Shown here: in pieces, positions 23,603-34,547 of the stretch
Layout: each line of letters opens with the position of its first letter
Position numbering within the stretch: the stretch's first letter is position 1
Source: Moniliophthora roreri
Lineage: Eukaryota > Basidiomycota > Agaricomycetes > Agaricales > Marasmiaceae
Direction: 5' to 3'
Assembly: GCA_001466705.2 (NCBI GenBank)
Contig: LATX02000182.1
Coordinates: forward strand, 248,001-312,000
DNA length: 64,000 nucleotides
Notes under the pieces: model-generated
The model's database searches: none
Seen by the model: only the letters and a program-made list of their open reading frames with translations
What the model was told of the DNA's origin: nothing
Translations under genes and position numbers: made by a program

Positions 23603-25333
23603 ATGCCCATCCATAGTCAGCCTCTCCATGAACATAATAATGCCACTGCTTCCGACACAATACATGACTTGAATGGTATCCACATTGAGGATGAAAATGA
23701 CATCATTGATGATGATGAGGAGAGTGGTGATGCTGTTAAACAATTGTTTGCATTTGCAGGCCTACAAAAAGCTGTGTCCAAGTACACAGGCCAGTCGGGG
23801 TTCACGGTTGACGCTGCAATCAGTGATGACTTGGAGGCTGAACAGCAATCCATGGGACTGGAACCTGATGATGGAGCAGCATCTGGCGATGAGGTACCAA
23901 TGGATATTGATTCTAATGACATCAATCCAAATGCCAACCTTTCTTCCGTGCTTGCTGGTGCTTCGACTGGTGTTACTGAGGGCACTGAGAGCCACTATAA
24001 GAGGTATGTGCTAGTTCGATTTCACTTGTTCTGCCTCATTTAAACTCTTCCACAGTCTTATGAAACAGTGTGAAAAGTTTCTTCAGGAATGCACACTTAT
24101 TAAGGATGATGAAGATTTTTTTTGTGACACACCACGTGTAGATGCACCAGAGCTCATCTGTGCATGGATCCTCGATGCGTAAGCTATCTCTTTCCATTCA
24201 GTGCTCATTATGCTGATCTCTTGGTAAGTTGTGACAGCTTCAACCTTGATGGAACTGCTCAACCCGAAATTGAAAGAAGAAGCAGCTACTCACATGCTCA
24301 GAAGATGAGGGCCTCAGCAACCTATGGGTTCGGCTGACTCCATCGCCTTGGTAACCTACCATAGCATAAGAGTGAGGTATCAGAGAAGATGCTGGGTAAC
24401 CTGTCAGTATCTCAGCAGGTTTCACTTTATATGGTCAGTCTTTGGCATTGCAAAGTGTGTATCTTGTCCTGATTTGCCAGTGATAGACAGCCAATAACTA
24501 AACTTGTTTCAGGTACATGCTGGAGAAGAGCCAACTAGCACATGAGCTGTCACTGAGGTAATATGCCATTTTTATTTCTTGACTAAAGCTAACATGTTGA
24601 ATAGGGATTAATTGAGGAAATGTATAATTTCAGTCANCACAGTCACACAAGGAACACTTGAAGAAATGGGGTGGCCCCAAGTTTCGCCGCCTCCTTCATT
24701 TTGTCTACACTATCTCCTTTGTCTGCTTACTTCACATTGATGAGGCACTGAAGATCTGCATGAAGCACATTCAAATCATTAATGGAACCACACTCAAGCT
24801 TACACTACTGTTTTGGAAGACCAATCAATTTGGTGGTAAGTACATTCAGTGACAACTAACTTGTTGCTGCTAATTTTGGTATTGCCAGATATCAAGCCAT
24901 TCTACATTAAGATGTTTCCTAAAGAGTACGAACATCTCTGCCCTGTTCGTGCACTTATGGAATGGATTCGTGTCAGCTATGTCAAATCAGGATACATATG
25001 TCGAAAGATCAGCAAGCTCGATGAAGTACATGACAATAGACATGAGCCTATGGTAAGCATCTTATTATATTCCTTCAGAACCTTCTTGATGTTCATGTTG
25101 ATCCCTCATCTTATGGTGGTTATTCTTTCTGACGTGGGGGTTGCCAGTGGCTCTCAGTCTACTGCTGGTGGCCATTGAGAAAAATTTGTGAATGGGGTGG
25201 TTGGAGTACAGATTTCTCACACTTGACAATTGTCAAATACCTTATTTCTTGGAATGATGATCCAATGTATCCCTGTGAAGACTTTTTCAACTTTGATAAA
25301 GCTCCAGCTACCTACTGTTCTACTTGTGGCTGA
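23603..25333 (+). pseudogene. Tyrosine-recombinase-like protein (Crypton-type), decayed
   Basis: A plus-strand, multi-exon gene: an acidic N-terminal exon (23,603-24,004, donor GTATGT), then pieces reading SYSHAQKMRASATYGFG, MLGNLSVSQQVSLYM, CPVRALMEWIRVSYVKSGY, and finally WPLRKICEWGGWSTDF with TIVKYLISWNDDP. This order matches a family of Agaricomycete proteins that I place with tyrosine recombinases (DNA breaking-rejoining enzymes, Crypton-like). Several stops, including one after ATYGFG, an N at 24,637 and frame changes indicate decay. I cannot point securely to the catalytic R-H-R-Y set, so this is a family-level call. Confidence 0.5.
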
Positions 25334-25423
25334 AGCTGTGATTGCTATGGATTGTAATATATGTAGCCATTTAATGCAAGTTGATTGACATCGTCTCACA
25401 GTGGTAGCCATGTGTGAATTCCN

Positions 25424-26079
25424 TAATAGGAAGGACTCACAAATGCAATGAGGTGGTAAGCCAGTCCTTCAAATAAGTGCTTGTGAAATACTCTAAGGTA
25501 TTGTCCACGAGATGGAAAGAGATGCTCAACTGCAAACTGGGCGACAAGCCAGAGATGGGGAAGATGTGGGTACCAGCGGGAGGTGTCTGGAGGTACTTTT
25601 CCTGGACTCCATGAAGTAACTGGGTTTAAATATAAGTTCAGAACATCAAGATCTGGGAATGCATCTGTGATACAGTCTGCTAGGCTTGGATTTTGATTGG
25701 CCATGTGACCTTGGGAATTACTATAGAGTTCGTGTCGAATTGACTTTTGCCAACCCTATAAAAAGATGTCTTCATTGCATTTTCAAGACTATCTCCAAAC
25801 CCACAGTGTGTGAGTGCAATTGCAGTCTTGATGCCAAAACCCTGCAGACCATTGTGATAATCTCCACCACTAACAAGTGCCATGAAGATGAGTCCTGCAT
25901 GAGTAAGCCCAATCTGATCATCATTTTTGATGGCTTGACTGGTGTATATGTATATGTCGTCACAGACTATGCTCTTTTTGGTCTGTAGAGGCCTGTATAA
26001 ATGAATTGGTGACTTGAGTTTCATGTTGGGTTGAAATGGTGAACATCACTACTTACTGCTCGATTTGTATCAGACATTG
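25424..26079 (-). repeat. Near-identical extra copy of 27,074-27,751, bounded by single Ns
   Basis: These 656 bases match 27,074-27,751 except for 22 missing bases (after 25,764). An N lies immediately before (25,423) and after (26,080). It carries a second copy of an internal part of the XPG-like nuclease gene. Misplaced contig or haplotype sequence is the simplest explanation. Confidence 0.75.
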
Positions 26080-26501
26080 NGTGCTCATGACTAAAGGTAG
26101 AAACCACAACTCTGGTGGGTGAAATCTCAAAAGCCACAAGCACTAGTTTCTATTTCTAATCTCAACTATTCTATGGCTTGTTTCCTTCTGGTTCTATCCT
26201 GGCTCATGGTGCATCTTCTGTATTAAACATTTATGCCCTTCTTCAAGTTATTAATATATAATACCTATCTAGTCTTCCTCTCAGCATACAATCTACATCC
26301 TTTATACCTTTCAAGCCATGTTCTTCATATCCTCAGACAAAGAGAAATGTTCTGCATCTACTGACAACTTACCACATTTATATGTTTTGTCTGACAATGC
26401 ACTACTGTCATGCATTCATTCTTTTAAAATCAGTGTCATTCTCTCTTTGCTTAAAACACTACAATTTCTTGATCCAATGCCATATATCATGATTCTGGCT
26501 C

Positions 26502-28389
26502 TCACTCAATTTCTATTGTATCTACAATCTTCACAAACTGGCCATTGGGTAGATGAGTTCCAATATAGACCAGTTCATCATCATTGTGGCTACTTTCTCC
26601 AATTCCTACTGTCTCCTGCAAGGAAGGCACAGAGGTATTGTTGTCTGCATGCTGAGATTTTCTGATCTCAGCAAACTCAGTACACTTCTCAAATGAGCAT
26701 AAGAATACATACCTCAGGCCTAAACTTGCTTGAACACCATCAGAAAGCAGTGGAGGTATGTTCTCCTGCAGAATAACCTCTGGGATCCAGAGGTTTATAT
26801 TATTAAGTACTGATCGCTCATCTTCGTTGAGAGTTTCCGGATTGGCACCTGACAGGTGAATGAATTTCTCAGATGAAACCCTGAGATAAAGTGAATGCAT
26901 TGCTGGAGGTTGTGGATTCATTGAATTTGCCATGACCTTTGGAGTATAGATGTGAGCCTGTGGATATATTCTTGTGACAAAGGCATCTGCAAGAAGCCCA
27001 ACAATATGGTTTGTCTTGATGTCATACATTGGAGCACCCTGAAAGAGGCTCAGATTATACTGACATGACCTTTTAATAGGAAGGACTCACAAATGCAATG
27101 AGGTGGTAAGCCAGTCCTTCAAATAAGTGCTTGTGAAATACTCTAAGGTATTGTCCACGAGATGGAAAGAGATGCTCAACTGCAAACTGGGCGACAAGCC
27201 AGAGATGGGGAAGATGTGGGTACCAGCGGGAGGTGTCTGGAGGTACTTTTCCTGGACTCCATGAAGTAACTGGGTTTAAATATAAGTTCAGAACATCAAG
27301 ATCTGGGAATGCATCTGTGATACAGTCTGCTAGGCTTGGATTTTGATTGGCCATGTGACCTTGGGAATTACTATAGAGTTCGTGTCGAATTGACTTTTGC
27401 CAACCCTATAAAAAGACGTCGAGTTGAGGGTTAGTCAATGTCTTCATTGCATTTTCAAGACTATCTCCAAACCCACAGTGTGTGAGTGCAATTGCAGTCT
27501 TGATGCCAAAACCCTGCAGACCATTGTGATAATCTCCACCACTAACAAGTGCCATGAAGATGAGTCCTGCATGAGTAAGCCCAATCTGATCATCATTTTT
27601 GATGGCTTGACTGGTGTATATGTATATGTCGTCACAGACTATGCTCTTTTTGGTCTGTAGAGGCCTGTATAAATGAATTGGTGACTTGAGTTTCATGTTG
27701 GGTTGAAATGGTGAACATCACTACTTACTGCTCGATTTGTATCAGACATTGAGCGCCAAATATCAGGGTGTCAATGTCATCTGACATGACACAGTCAACA
27801 ATATTTCTATGATTGAGCTCAGCCAGCTCAGCCTCCGCTTCACCTGGTGCCTTATAAAGGGCTCAAAAGGGACAAAGATATTCAAATATTAAAGTAAAAC
27901 TCACGTTATGAACTTCAAAACCTAAAGCAGAAAGTAGATGCCATGCCTGAGCATAAAATGCTATTTCCTTGTTGTTAACTTGAGTGCCACGTTTTATTTG
28001 TGGTTTAGCAGATCCATCATATACCCATACTATTCCAATGGCCAGTTTGACATATTTGCAGAGCCTGAAGAAAAGGGGCCGAAGTGGATTGGGAGGCCTG
28101 TGAACTTGGCTATGAGCAAAAGTGCCACTGAACTGTGCAAGAAAATTGCTATAACCATGGGTGAATAACTGGGAATTATTATAACCAGTATGGCACTGTA
28201 CCATGCATCAACTCCAACTACAATACCTCTTAGCCTCCAGTTATTTGGATGAAATCCTTCGACAACAGCCAGGTGACTGAATGACCGAAGCTCACAGCTG
28301 GAGTCAAATTCGCCCTAAACAGAATGGATCGGTAATCTTGACAACAAAGTATGCAGCAGAATTACCCAGTTCCAACCCTTGAGTCCCAT
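26502..28389 (-). CDS. XPG/GEN1-like structure-specific nuclease, possibly functional or recently decayed
   Basis: A minus-strand gene with an XPG N and I domain layout, as in Yen1/GEN1-type nucleases that cut branched DNA. It starts ATGGGACTC at 28,389 with an intron after the short first exon. It then shows VEGFHPNNWRLRG with VGVDA, NPLRPLFFRLCKYVKLA, WVYDGSAKPQIKRG, the acidic catalytic stretch APGEAEAELAEL, SDDIDTLIFGA (about 27,745-27,850), and LVSGGDYHNGLQGFG (helix-hairpin region). The carboxylates expected in the active site (VDA, YDG, EAEAE, DDID, GGDY) are all present. A C-terminal extension runs to 26,502. Exact introns were not all resolved. It lies tail-to-tail with the recombinase gene within the same nested block. 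Confidence 0.6.
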
Positions 28390-28699
28390 CTTGAGTGATA
28401 TTGAGGGTCCAGAAGTAAGAGATGTAAGACTTACTCCTGATGGTTCTGACCACAATGCGAAACACAAACATGCGTGGCCAAGAAAAGTATCATCATTTGC
28501 TTGAGTACTGTAAACAGGATTATGGGTTACAGAAACAGTGTAATAATAAGTGTAGATGTGTATAAAGTCTGTAGTCCATTCAAGAAATCATTATTGATAG
28601 GTGTCCCTACTCTTACTCCTTGCACTCATCCTCCGACTGCTGTTCAGATTCCTTATCTCCACTGGGGTTTCGCCTCTTTCACAACTCTTTTCTAATTGC

Positions 28700-31487
28700 A
28701 GTGTACGACATCCTTTGACCAGTCTTTGAATCAGTAAATTCTGCCCAAAATTCATTTGTCGTTTGTGCTAAGAGATACTCTGCCACATACTGTAAATAGA
28801 TCCAATCAGCCAAAAGGTAAATTTGGAATTAAAGATACACATACTTTCCATTCATGCCACTGGCTCTTGTATCCCTTCCACCTCTTATCAGATTTATTAT
28901 GACACTTGTGACTATAAAGCCGGTCCCAGTACTTGAGAGCAATTGGGATGCCATTCACCTTTAGTGGACAGTTGTTAGGGTCAAACTCATGGAGGAGCTC
29001 ATCATCCCAAATCTTCCGCAGCTGCTCAACCTTCTTCGAGAACCTTAAAGCAGGGCGGTCAGGTACATTGTTTCATGTGTAGAAAAGAACTTTGCTGCCC
29101 ACCAACAGAAGTTTCTTGACCTGAGCATTGGCGAACATTGGCGATGACAAGGTGACATTGGACATCGCCAGCTCATCACTTGAGCTAGGCAGCCCCTGCA
29201 CTGTGGTCATAGACATGGTTGGTGTAGGGGTAGAGTATGATGGAGTTGGCACTGGAGACTGAATTTGATCAATGTCCATTGAAGAGGGCAGTGGTATTGG
29301 TGGCACTGGTAGCTGGCTGCGATTGATATCCATTGAAGGTAGTGGTGGCAACGGTTGTTGTGCCGGCAGGAGACTTGTGTCATAGGTCGTATGAGAGTCA
29401 GTGTGGAAAGTGATGCCAATGACCAGTGCCTGTGATTGAACTGAGGCTGATCTGTTTGGGTCAGGGATGATGTATGACGCGATAATGTTGACAGTCTTCC
29501 ACATAGAATGGAGCTCTTGTATGAACTGCTCATTGTGGTTAACTGCTATAGGCTAAAGTCAAGATGTCAGATAACAGTTCGGCAGGTAGAAATTGGTTAA
29601 CTCACCTTCAGTTCGGGTACCTTTCTGGGTGGCCATGGCTTGTAATAAGAAGGACACTTTAAGGAGAGAGTGTCTGCCTGTAAGTCAAATGGAATCTCAG
29701 CCATCGAATACAATCAAAATCTAGATAAACATACCCAAGCCAGAATATCCAGGTTTTCATCATTGTCATCACTGATAGAAGCACTTGCATCTCCGGTTGC
29801 AGTTGAGACAGTGTTTGGGAACATTTCCTGCTGCCATTTTTGAGAGCTGGNCAAAAGGTAAATTTGGAATTAAAGATACACATACTTTCCATTCATGCCA
29901 CTGGCTCTTGTATCCCTTCCACCTCTTATCAGATTTATTATGACACTTGTGACTATAAAGCCGGTCCCAGTACTTGAGAGCAATTGGGATGCCATTCACC
30001 TTTAGTGGACAGTTGTTAGGGTCAAACTCATGGAGGAGCTCATCATCCCAAATCTTCCGCAGCTGCTCAACCTTCTTCGAGAACCTTAAAGCAGGGCGGT
30101 CAGGTACATTGTTTCATGTGTAGAAAAGAACTTTGCTGCCCACCAACAGAAGTTTCTTGACCTGAGCATTGGCGAACATTGGCGATGACAAGGTGACATT
30201 GGACATCGCCAGCTCATCACTTGAGCTAGGCAGCCCCTGCACTGTGGTCATAGACATGGTTGGTGTAGGGGTAGAGTATGATGGAGTTGGCACTGGAGAC
30301 TGAATTTGATCAATGTCCATTGAAGAGGGCAGTGGTATTGGTGGCACTGGTAGCTGGCTGCGATTGATATCCATTGAAGGTAGTGGTGGCAACGGTTGTT
30401 GTGCCGGCAGGAGACTTGTGTCATAGGTCGTATGAGAGTCAGTGTGGAAAGTGATGCCAATGACCAGTGCCTGTGATTGAACTGAGGCTGATCTGTTTGG
30501 GTCAGGGATGATGTATGACGCGATAATGTTGACAGTCTTCCACATAGAATGGAGCTCTTGTATGAACTGCTCATTGTGGTTAACTGCTATAGGCTAAAGT
30601 CAAGATGTCAGATAACAGTTCGGCAGGTAGAAATTGGTTAACTCACCTTCAGTTCGGGTACCTTTCTGGGTGGCCATGGCTTGTAATAAGAAGGACACTT
30701 TAAGGAGAGAGTGTCTGCCTGTAAGTCAAATGGAATCTCAGCCATCGAATACAATCAAAATCTAGATAAACATACCCAAGCCAGAATATCCAGGTTTTCA
30801 TCATTGTCATCACTGATAGAAGCACTTGCATCTCCGGTTGCAGTTGAGACAGTGTTCGGAAACATTTCCTGCTGCCGTTTTCAAGAACTGGTAAGTTTTG
30901 CAGCTTTCTTTGTACCGGGCTTAGGCCCATGCAGACCCTTATGTGGTCGTTGAGCTCCTGGTTTAGAGCTAGGCATGAAATTGAGATCTTTTCCAAGATT
31001 TATGAAATTATCAGTGTACTTACAGCACCCACAACTCTGAACTGTGGCTGAACTTAACCAATTCCTCCTGCAACCCGGCCTTGTTGAGCGACGTCTTGAG
31101 TCTGAATGCACAGCATCATGCTTTCAGCCCCTTGGGGCCATCTACTTTGAGCTTGTAGCTAAGTAGAGAAGTTGAGAAGTGATTCAAATGAAAGAGAGAA
31201 GTACTCACATAGGAACCTGTATGATCTTATTGCTGTGATCCCTGGATGGCAAGCTGAATATTTCTTTGATGTTCTGAACACTCATTGTACCTGGGGCCTG
31301 GCTCTGGCCAGAGGCCATCACACCAATCACAAGAATGATCCCAGCAAGCAAAAAGGTGACGTTGACAGCCTGCAATGAAAGGGTTTGCAAGAATTGTTCA
31401 ACAATGCTGGCAACAGCAGTGAGAAGGCGGAAGGATTGAACTGTCGGGTTCCCATTGGATATGGCAGTGGGCTTGTTGATCGATCTG
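28700..31487 (-). pseudogene. Unidentified repeat-associated gene, decayed, with an assembly duplication
   Basis: Several minus-strand exons share one direction. Near 31,205-31,390 a hydrophobic segment precedes MSVQNIKEIFSLPSRDHS. Near 31,090-31,150 a piece reads MMLCIQTQDVAQQGRVAGG. At 30,114-30,545 there is a proline/serine-rich part. Near 29,900-30,000 there is NGIPIALKYWDRLYSHK, then VAEYLLAQTTNEFWAEF near 28,740-28,800. The order looks like a long multi-exon gene of a repeat family. I do not recognise it. The middle kilobase is present twice (28,811-29,850 and 29,852-30,891) around an N, so the true locus is shorter than shown. Confidence 0.35.
28811..30891 (-). repeat. 1,040-bp direct duplication joined by a single N
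   Basis: 28,811-29,850 and 29,852-30,891 have the same length and the same sequence apart from the last 40-50 bases, and the base between them (29,851) is N. This is the signature of two overlapping contig ends that were abutted rather than merged. Confidence 0.85.
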
Positions 31488-32627
31488 GCATGACAATTAG
31501 CAAGGGTGAAATTGGTGAAAGAAAATAAATTGGGGCAAAATAAACGAGGCTCACCGACAACGATGACGGTGGTGGCCTAAGTGCCTCATAAACACAAGGA
31601 CTTGTTTGGCTATGCTACTGTGATACAAATAAGGCCAAGCAGTAGACAGAAAGACACGCAGCTAACAAAGCGGGCTGATGAACTGGTTAGCCAGCGTGAC
31701 GACCCAGTCTTTCTCTGGATAGAAGCAGTAGCAGGTTGTGTACAAGGGAATAGAGGACAGGCAGATTTTGGTGTGGCTGGAGGCAGTTCGCAAGGCTGAG
31801 AAGGAAGAGAAGGAAGAGAGAGAGTGTGCCGAGCGTACTAAACAAGAGAGGGTAGAGAAGGAATGGGTGGAGAGGTTGAGGAGAGAGCGTGAGGAGCATG
31901 CTTGTGTGAGAAACAAGACTCTGGCAGCAGGTGAAGGTGATGGGACATACAAGACCCCTCGTGCGAGACAGTCAGCCGAAGAAAAGAAGGGTAAGGGAGT
32001 CACCAAGTTTTGATTCAACAGTGTTGAAGTACCTTCCCCAGGTGCTTCTTGGAAGCATGCAAGAGCCTCGGCCGAGTCCCCTATTGAGAGTCACAAATGG
32101 ACGAGGGTAGAGCCAGGTTTGAGTGAGGAGGGAGTTTGGGTGACAGTGGAGGACAGTCAAGATATGTTATATGAGTTCCTTCTGGACAAGGCTGACTTTG
32201 TTCAGAGTGTGACAACTGCTAGCGGTGGAAGAAAAATCCAGTGGCATGCGAGAGGCAGATCAAGACGTGGGAAAGGCAGACTCGGCTGATCGGTGCTTGC
32301 AAGGTGTGCCGATCATTGAAGATCCAATGCAGCTTTGTGGCTCAAGTGCCGGAGAACATAGCTGGACCCTCTAAGCCGAAAGCTCATGGACATCCAAAGT
32401 CCCATCCAGTGGTGGAGGACTCGGATGCAGACTTCAGTCCCGATGAGAGTGCTGCCAAGCTCGGCTGACTCATCTTGCTGGAGGTCAAGCAGATGAGGCA
32501 TGAGATGAATGAGCGACTGGACGAGCTCTTTGGCGTAGTGGAGTGTCTGGAGAAGGAGACTGAAACTCTGTGTCATAGGTCGGTGCAGGTACTGGATGTC
32601 TTGGACGTAGCACACTCAGATGGAGAG

Positions 32628-33249
32628 TGTTACAGACGGACAAGAACAGACTATCTTTTTCTTCTTTCTATTTTCTTGCTTTGACACTTTAGTGCCTTTG
32701 AGCGCTAGTATTCTCTTTTTACCTATGCTTCCCATTAACATCTAGACACATCCACCTTCCCAGTTCCCTTTTCCGACTTCATGCCTTCCTTTCTATTTAA
32801 GATGTCATCACTATGTCATTCGCGACATCAGTATGATATCATTATTCTATTCGTTTCTTTCCCTTTCTATTTATGATCCGACGTCATCTCTGACATCGGT
32901 TATTGTATCATTATATCTATTTTCATTTCCTTGACATCACTTCTGATGTCATTCTCTTATTTATCATGTCGTCAAAGGCACATTCTATTTGCTAAACAAA
33001 CGATGTCAATCTAGCAGTTTGTATACAAACTAGTAGCTACAATCGTTGTATAAGTAGATAGTCTAAAGGTCTAAGCTACCTCAGCTTGACCTAGTTAAAC
33101 CTTTGGACATCTTGCTCACTTCGACGGAACCTTGAGAACTTTAGCGTGAGCTGAAGAACTCAACTCAAACTTGCTCCTTTTGTCAACTTAGCGCCGCTAC
33201 GTCATAGCGGTTGTTGAGTTGTTGTTGTTGCTGCGCAAGTAACGTAACA
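32628..33249 (+). repeat. Gypsy B 5' LTR
   Basis: 622 bases, same length as 38,892-39,513. Visible differences include GTTGTTGTTG versus GTTGTTGTCG near the end and the base in the terminal AACGTAACA versus AACATAACA; a third is TTCCTTGACA versus TTCCTCGACA. Confidence 0.95.
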
Positions 33250-33266
33250 AAAGGTCAAGCTGTTCG

Positions 33267-34547
33267 TTGCCGACCTACCCAGGTTTAGGCACCATCGCTT
33301 ATCGAAACACGACTCCCCCGAAGGCTCCCTTTACGGCAGCTGAAGAAGCCGATCTCGACGATCAACTCGAAGTAGCTGAACAGCTATTGAACCCCGACCC
33401 CGAACAGATCCCGCGCCGAATTACTCGTAGCCAGCGGAGAGGAGCAGTCGAAAGTCTCCAATCAGAAAGAACAGAAACCGAAGCTAAGTCTTCCGAAACA
33501 GATCCATTTGACGAATACCAAAATATTTTCCATACCCCGACGCCAGAAATGACGACTCCCAGTGGAAGCGCTGCTGCTGCTTCAGACACCAAACCGAAAG
33601 AAGAACATGATGACACCGATGAACAATGGGCCCGGACTATTTCCACAGCTGTACTCCAGACAATTGACGACAAGAAGGATGAAGCCAGCAAAGGGCCGAC
33701 TCCAGACCCCTTTTTGGGAAAGCAATCAGACACCCGACGATTCCTCCTCAACCTCAAATTATATTTCGCAATGAACCCGGTCAAGGCGAACACCAATGAA
33801 AAGAAGAAGATGCTTCTGTTGTCGCTGGTTAAGGGAAACACTAGCGAATGGAAGCAGAGGGAGACGATGAAACTGTTCCCCGAAGACGACGACCCTGAAG
33901 AGAAGAAGAAAGCTGCCGAAGAAACTTGGAGTAGTTTCAAGCAGAGGTTCCGAAACGAATGGCAACCTGTCAACGTTGTCAGAGAAGCACAGGCCAAGAT
34001 CAAACAGATCAGAATGACGGATAGAGCCGATGAATACGTCAATCGATTTCGCCTCATCGCGATGGACACCAAATACGACGATGAAGCTCTCATGAGATTC
34101 TTTAGGGAAGGGCTCCCGGAATCCTTACAGACCAAGATCATGCTCCGAACAGATGGAGAACCCGAAACCTTGGATGAATGGTACAAACTGGCGATCAAAT
34201 ATGATAACCAGTACAAATTGGTTATGGCCAATAGGAAGAAGAGAGAGCCGATCAAGCCGAAGATCGCTCGGAAAGAGAAAGAAGTGACAGTTGGACGATT
34301 ATTGTCCGAATCTGATAGAAAGGATTATATGGTTGCAGGGAAGTGCTTCCATTGTGCAAAGACCGGTCACATCTCACGAGATTGTCCCCTCAAAGGACAA
34401 GCGCAACAAAACCCACCACCACCAAAATACGAACCCAAGAAGCTCTCGCCGCGAGAAGCTTTCACCAAGATTCGTGCGCTTATTGCCAAACAAGGAGAAG
34501 GAGAACAAGAAGAGATCTTTGATCTCATGGGAAAGGAGGGTTTTTGA
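33267..34547 (+). CDS. Gypsy B gag polyprotein (426 aa)
   Basis: Uninterrupted from ATG at 33,267 to TGA at 34,545-34,547. The N-terminal third is acidic and serine/threonine-rich. The middle has the retrotransposon capsid pattern (DTRRFLLNLKLYF, WSSFKQRFRNEW, YVNRFRLIAM, FFREGLPESLQTKI). A CCHC zinc knuckle (CFHCAKTGHISRDC) near residues 362-375 would bind RNA. The last codons before the stop form GGGTTTT, a canonical slippery heptamer. Gag should form the virus-like particle that packages element RNA. Confidence 0.93.
   Translation: MPTYPGLGTIAYRNTTPPKAPFTAAEEADLDDQLEVAEQLLNPDPEQIPRRITRSQRRGAVESLQSERTETEAKSSETDPFDEYQNIFHTPTPEMTTPSGSAAAASDTKPKEEHDDTDEQWARTISTAVLQTIDDKKDEASKGPTPDPFLGKQSDTRRFLLNLKLYFAMNPVKANTNEKKKMLLLSLVKGNTSEWKQRETMKLFPEDDDPEEKKKAAEETWSSFKQRFRNEWQPVNVVREAQAKIKQIRMTDRADEYVNRFRLIAMDTKYDDEALMRFFREGLPESLQTKIMLRTDGEPETLDEWYKLAIKYDNQYKLVMANRKKREPIKPKIARKEKEVTVGRLLSESDRKDYMVAGKCFHCAKTGHISRDCPLKGQAQQNPPPPKYEPKKLSPREAFTKIRALIAKQGEGEQEEIFDLMGKEGF
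34538..34544 (+). promoter_or_regulatory. -1 ribosomal frameshift heptamer GGGTTTT
   Basis: In the gag frame the bases read G-GGT-TTT immediately before TGA, the X-XXY-YYZ form of -1 slippery sites. The pol frame that follows is exactly -1 to gag. The same heptamer in the same place occurs in gypsy A (17,301-17,307). A downstream stimulatory structure was not assessed. Confidence 0.7.

Noticed and set aside
28811..30891. Genuine 1-kb tandem gene duplication
   Set aside because: The copies match and meet at a single N, which points to abutted overlapping contigs.
23603..31487. A Starship-type giant element with a DUF3435 captain
   Set aside because: Starships are known from Pezizomycotina; no captain-first layout, defined boundaries or typical cargo could be shown here.
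33362..34255. 297-codon minus-strand open frame
   Set aside because: It is antisense to the intact gypsy B gag, has no domain pattern and no splice support; codon bias of gag explains it.
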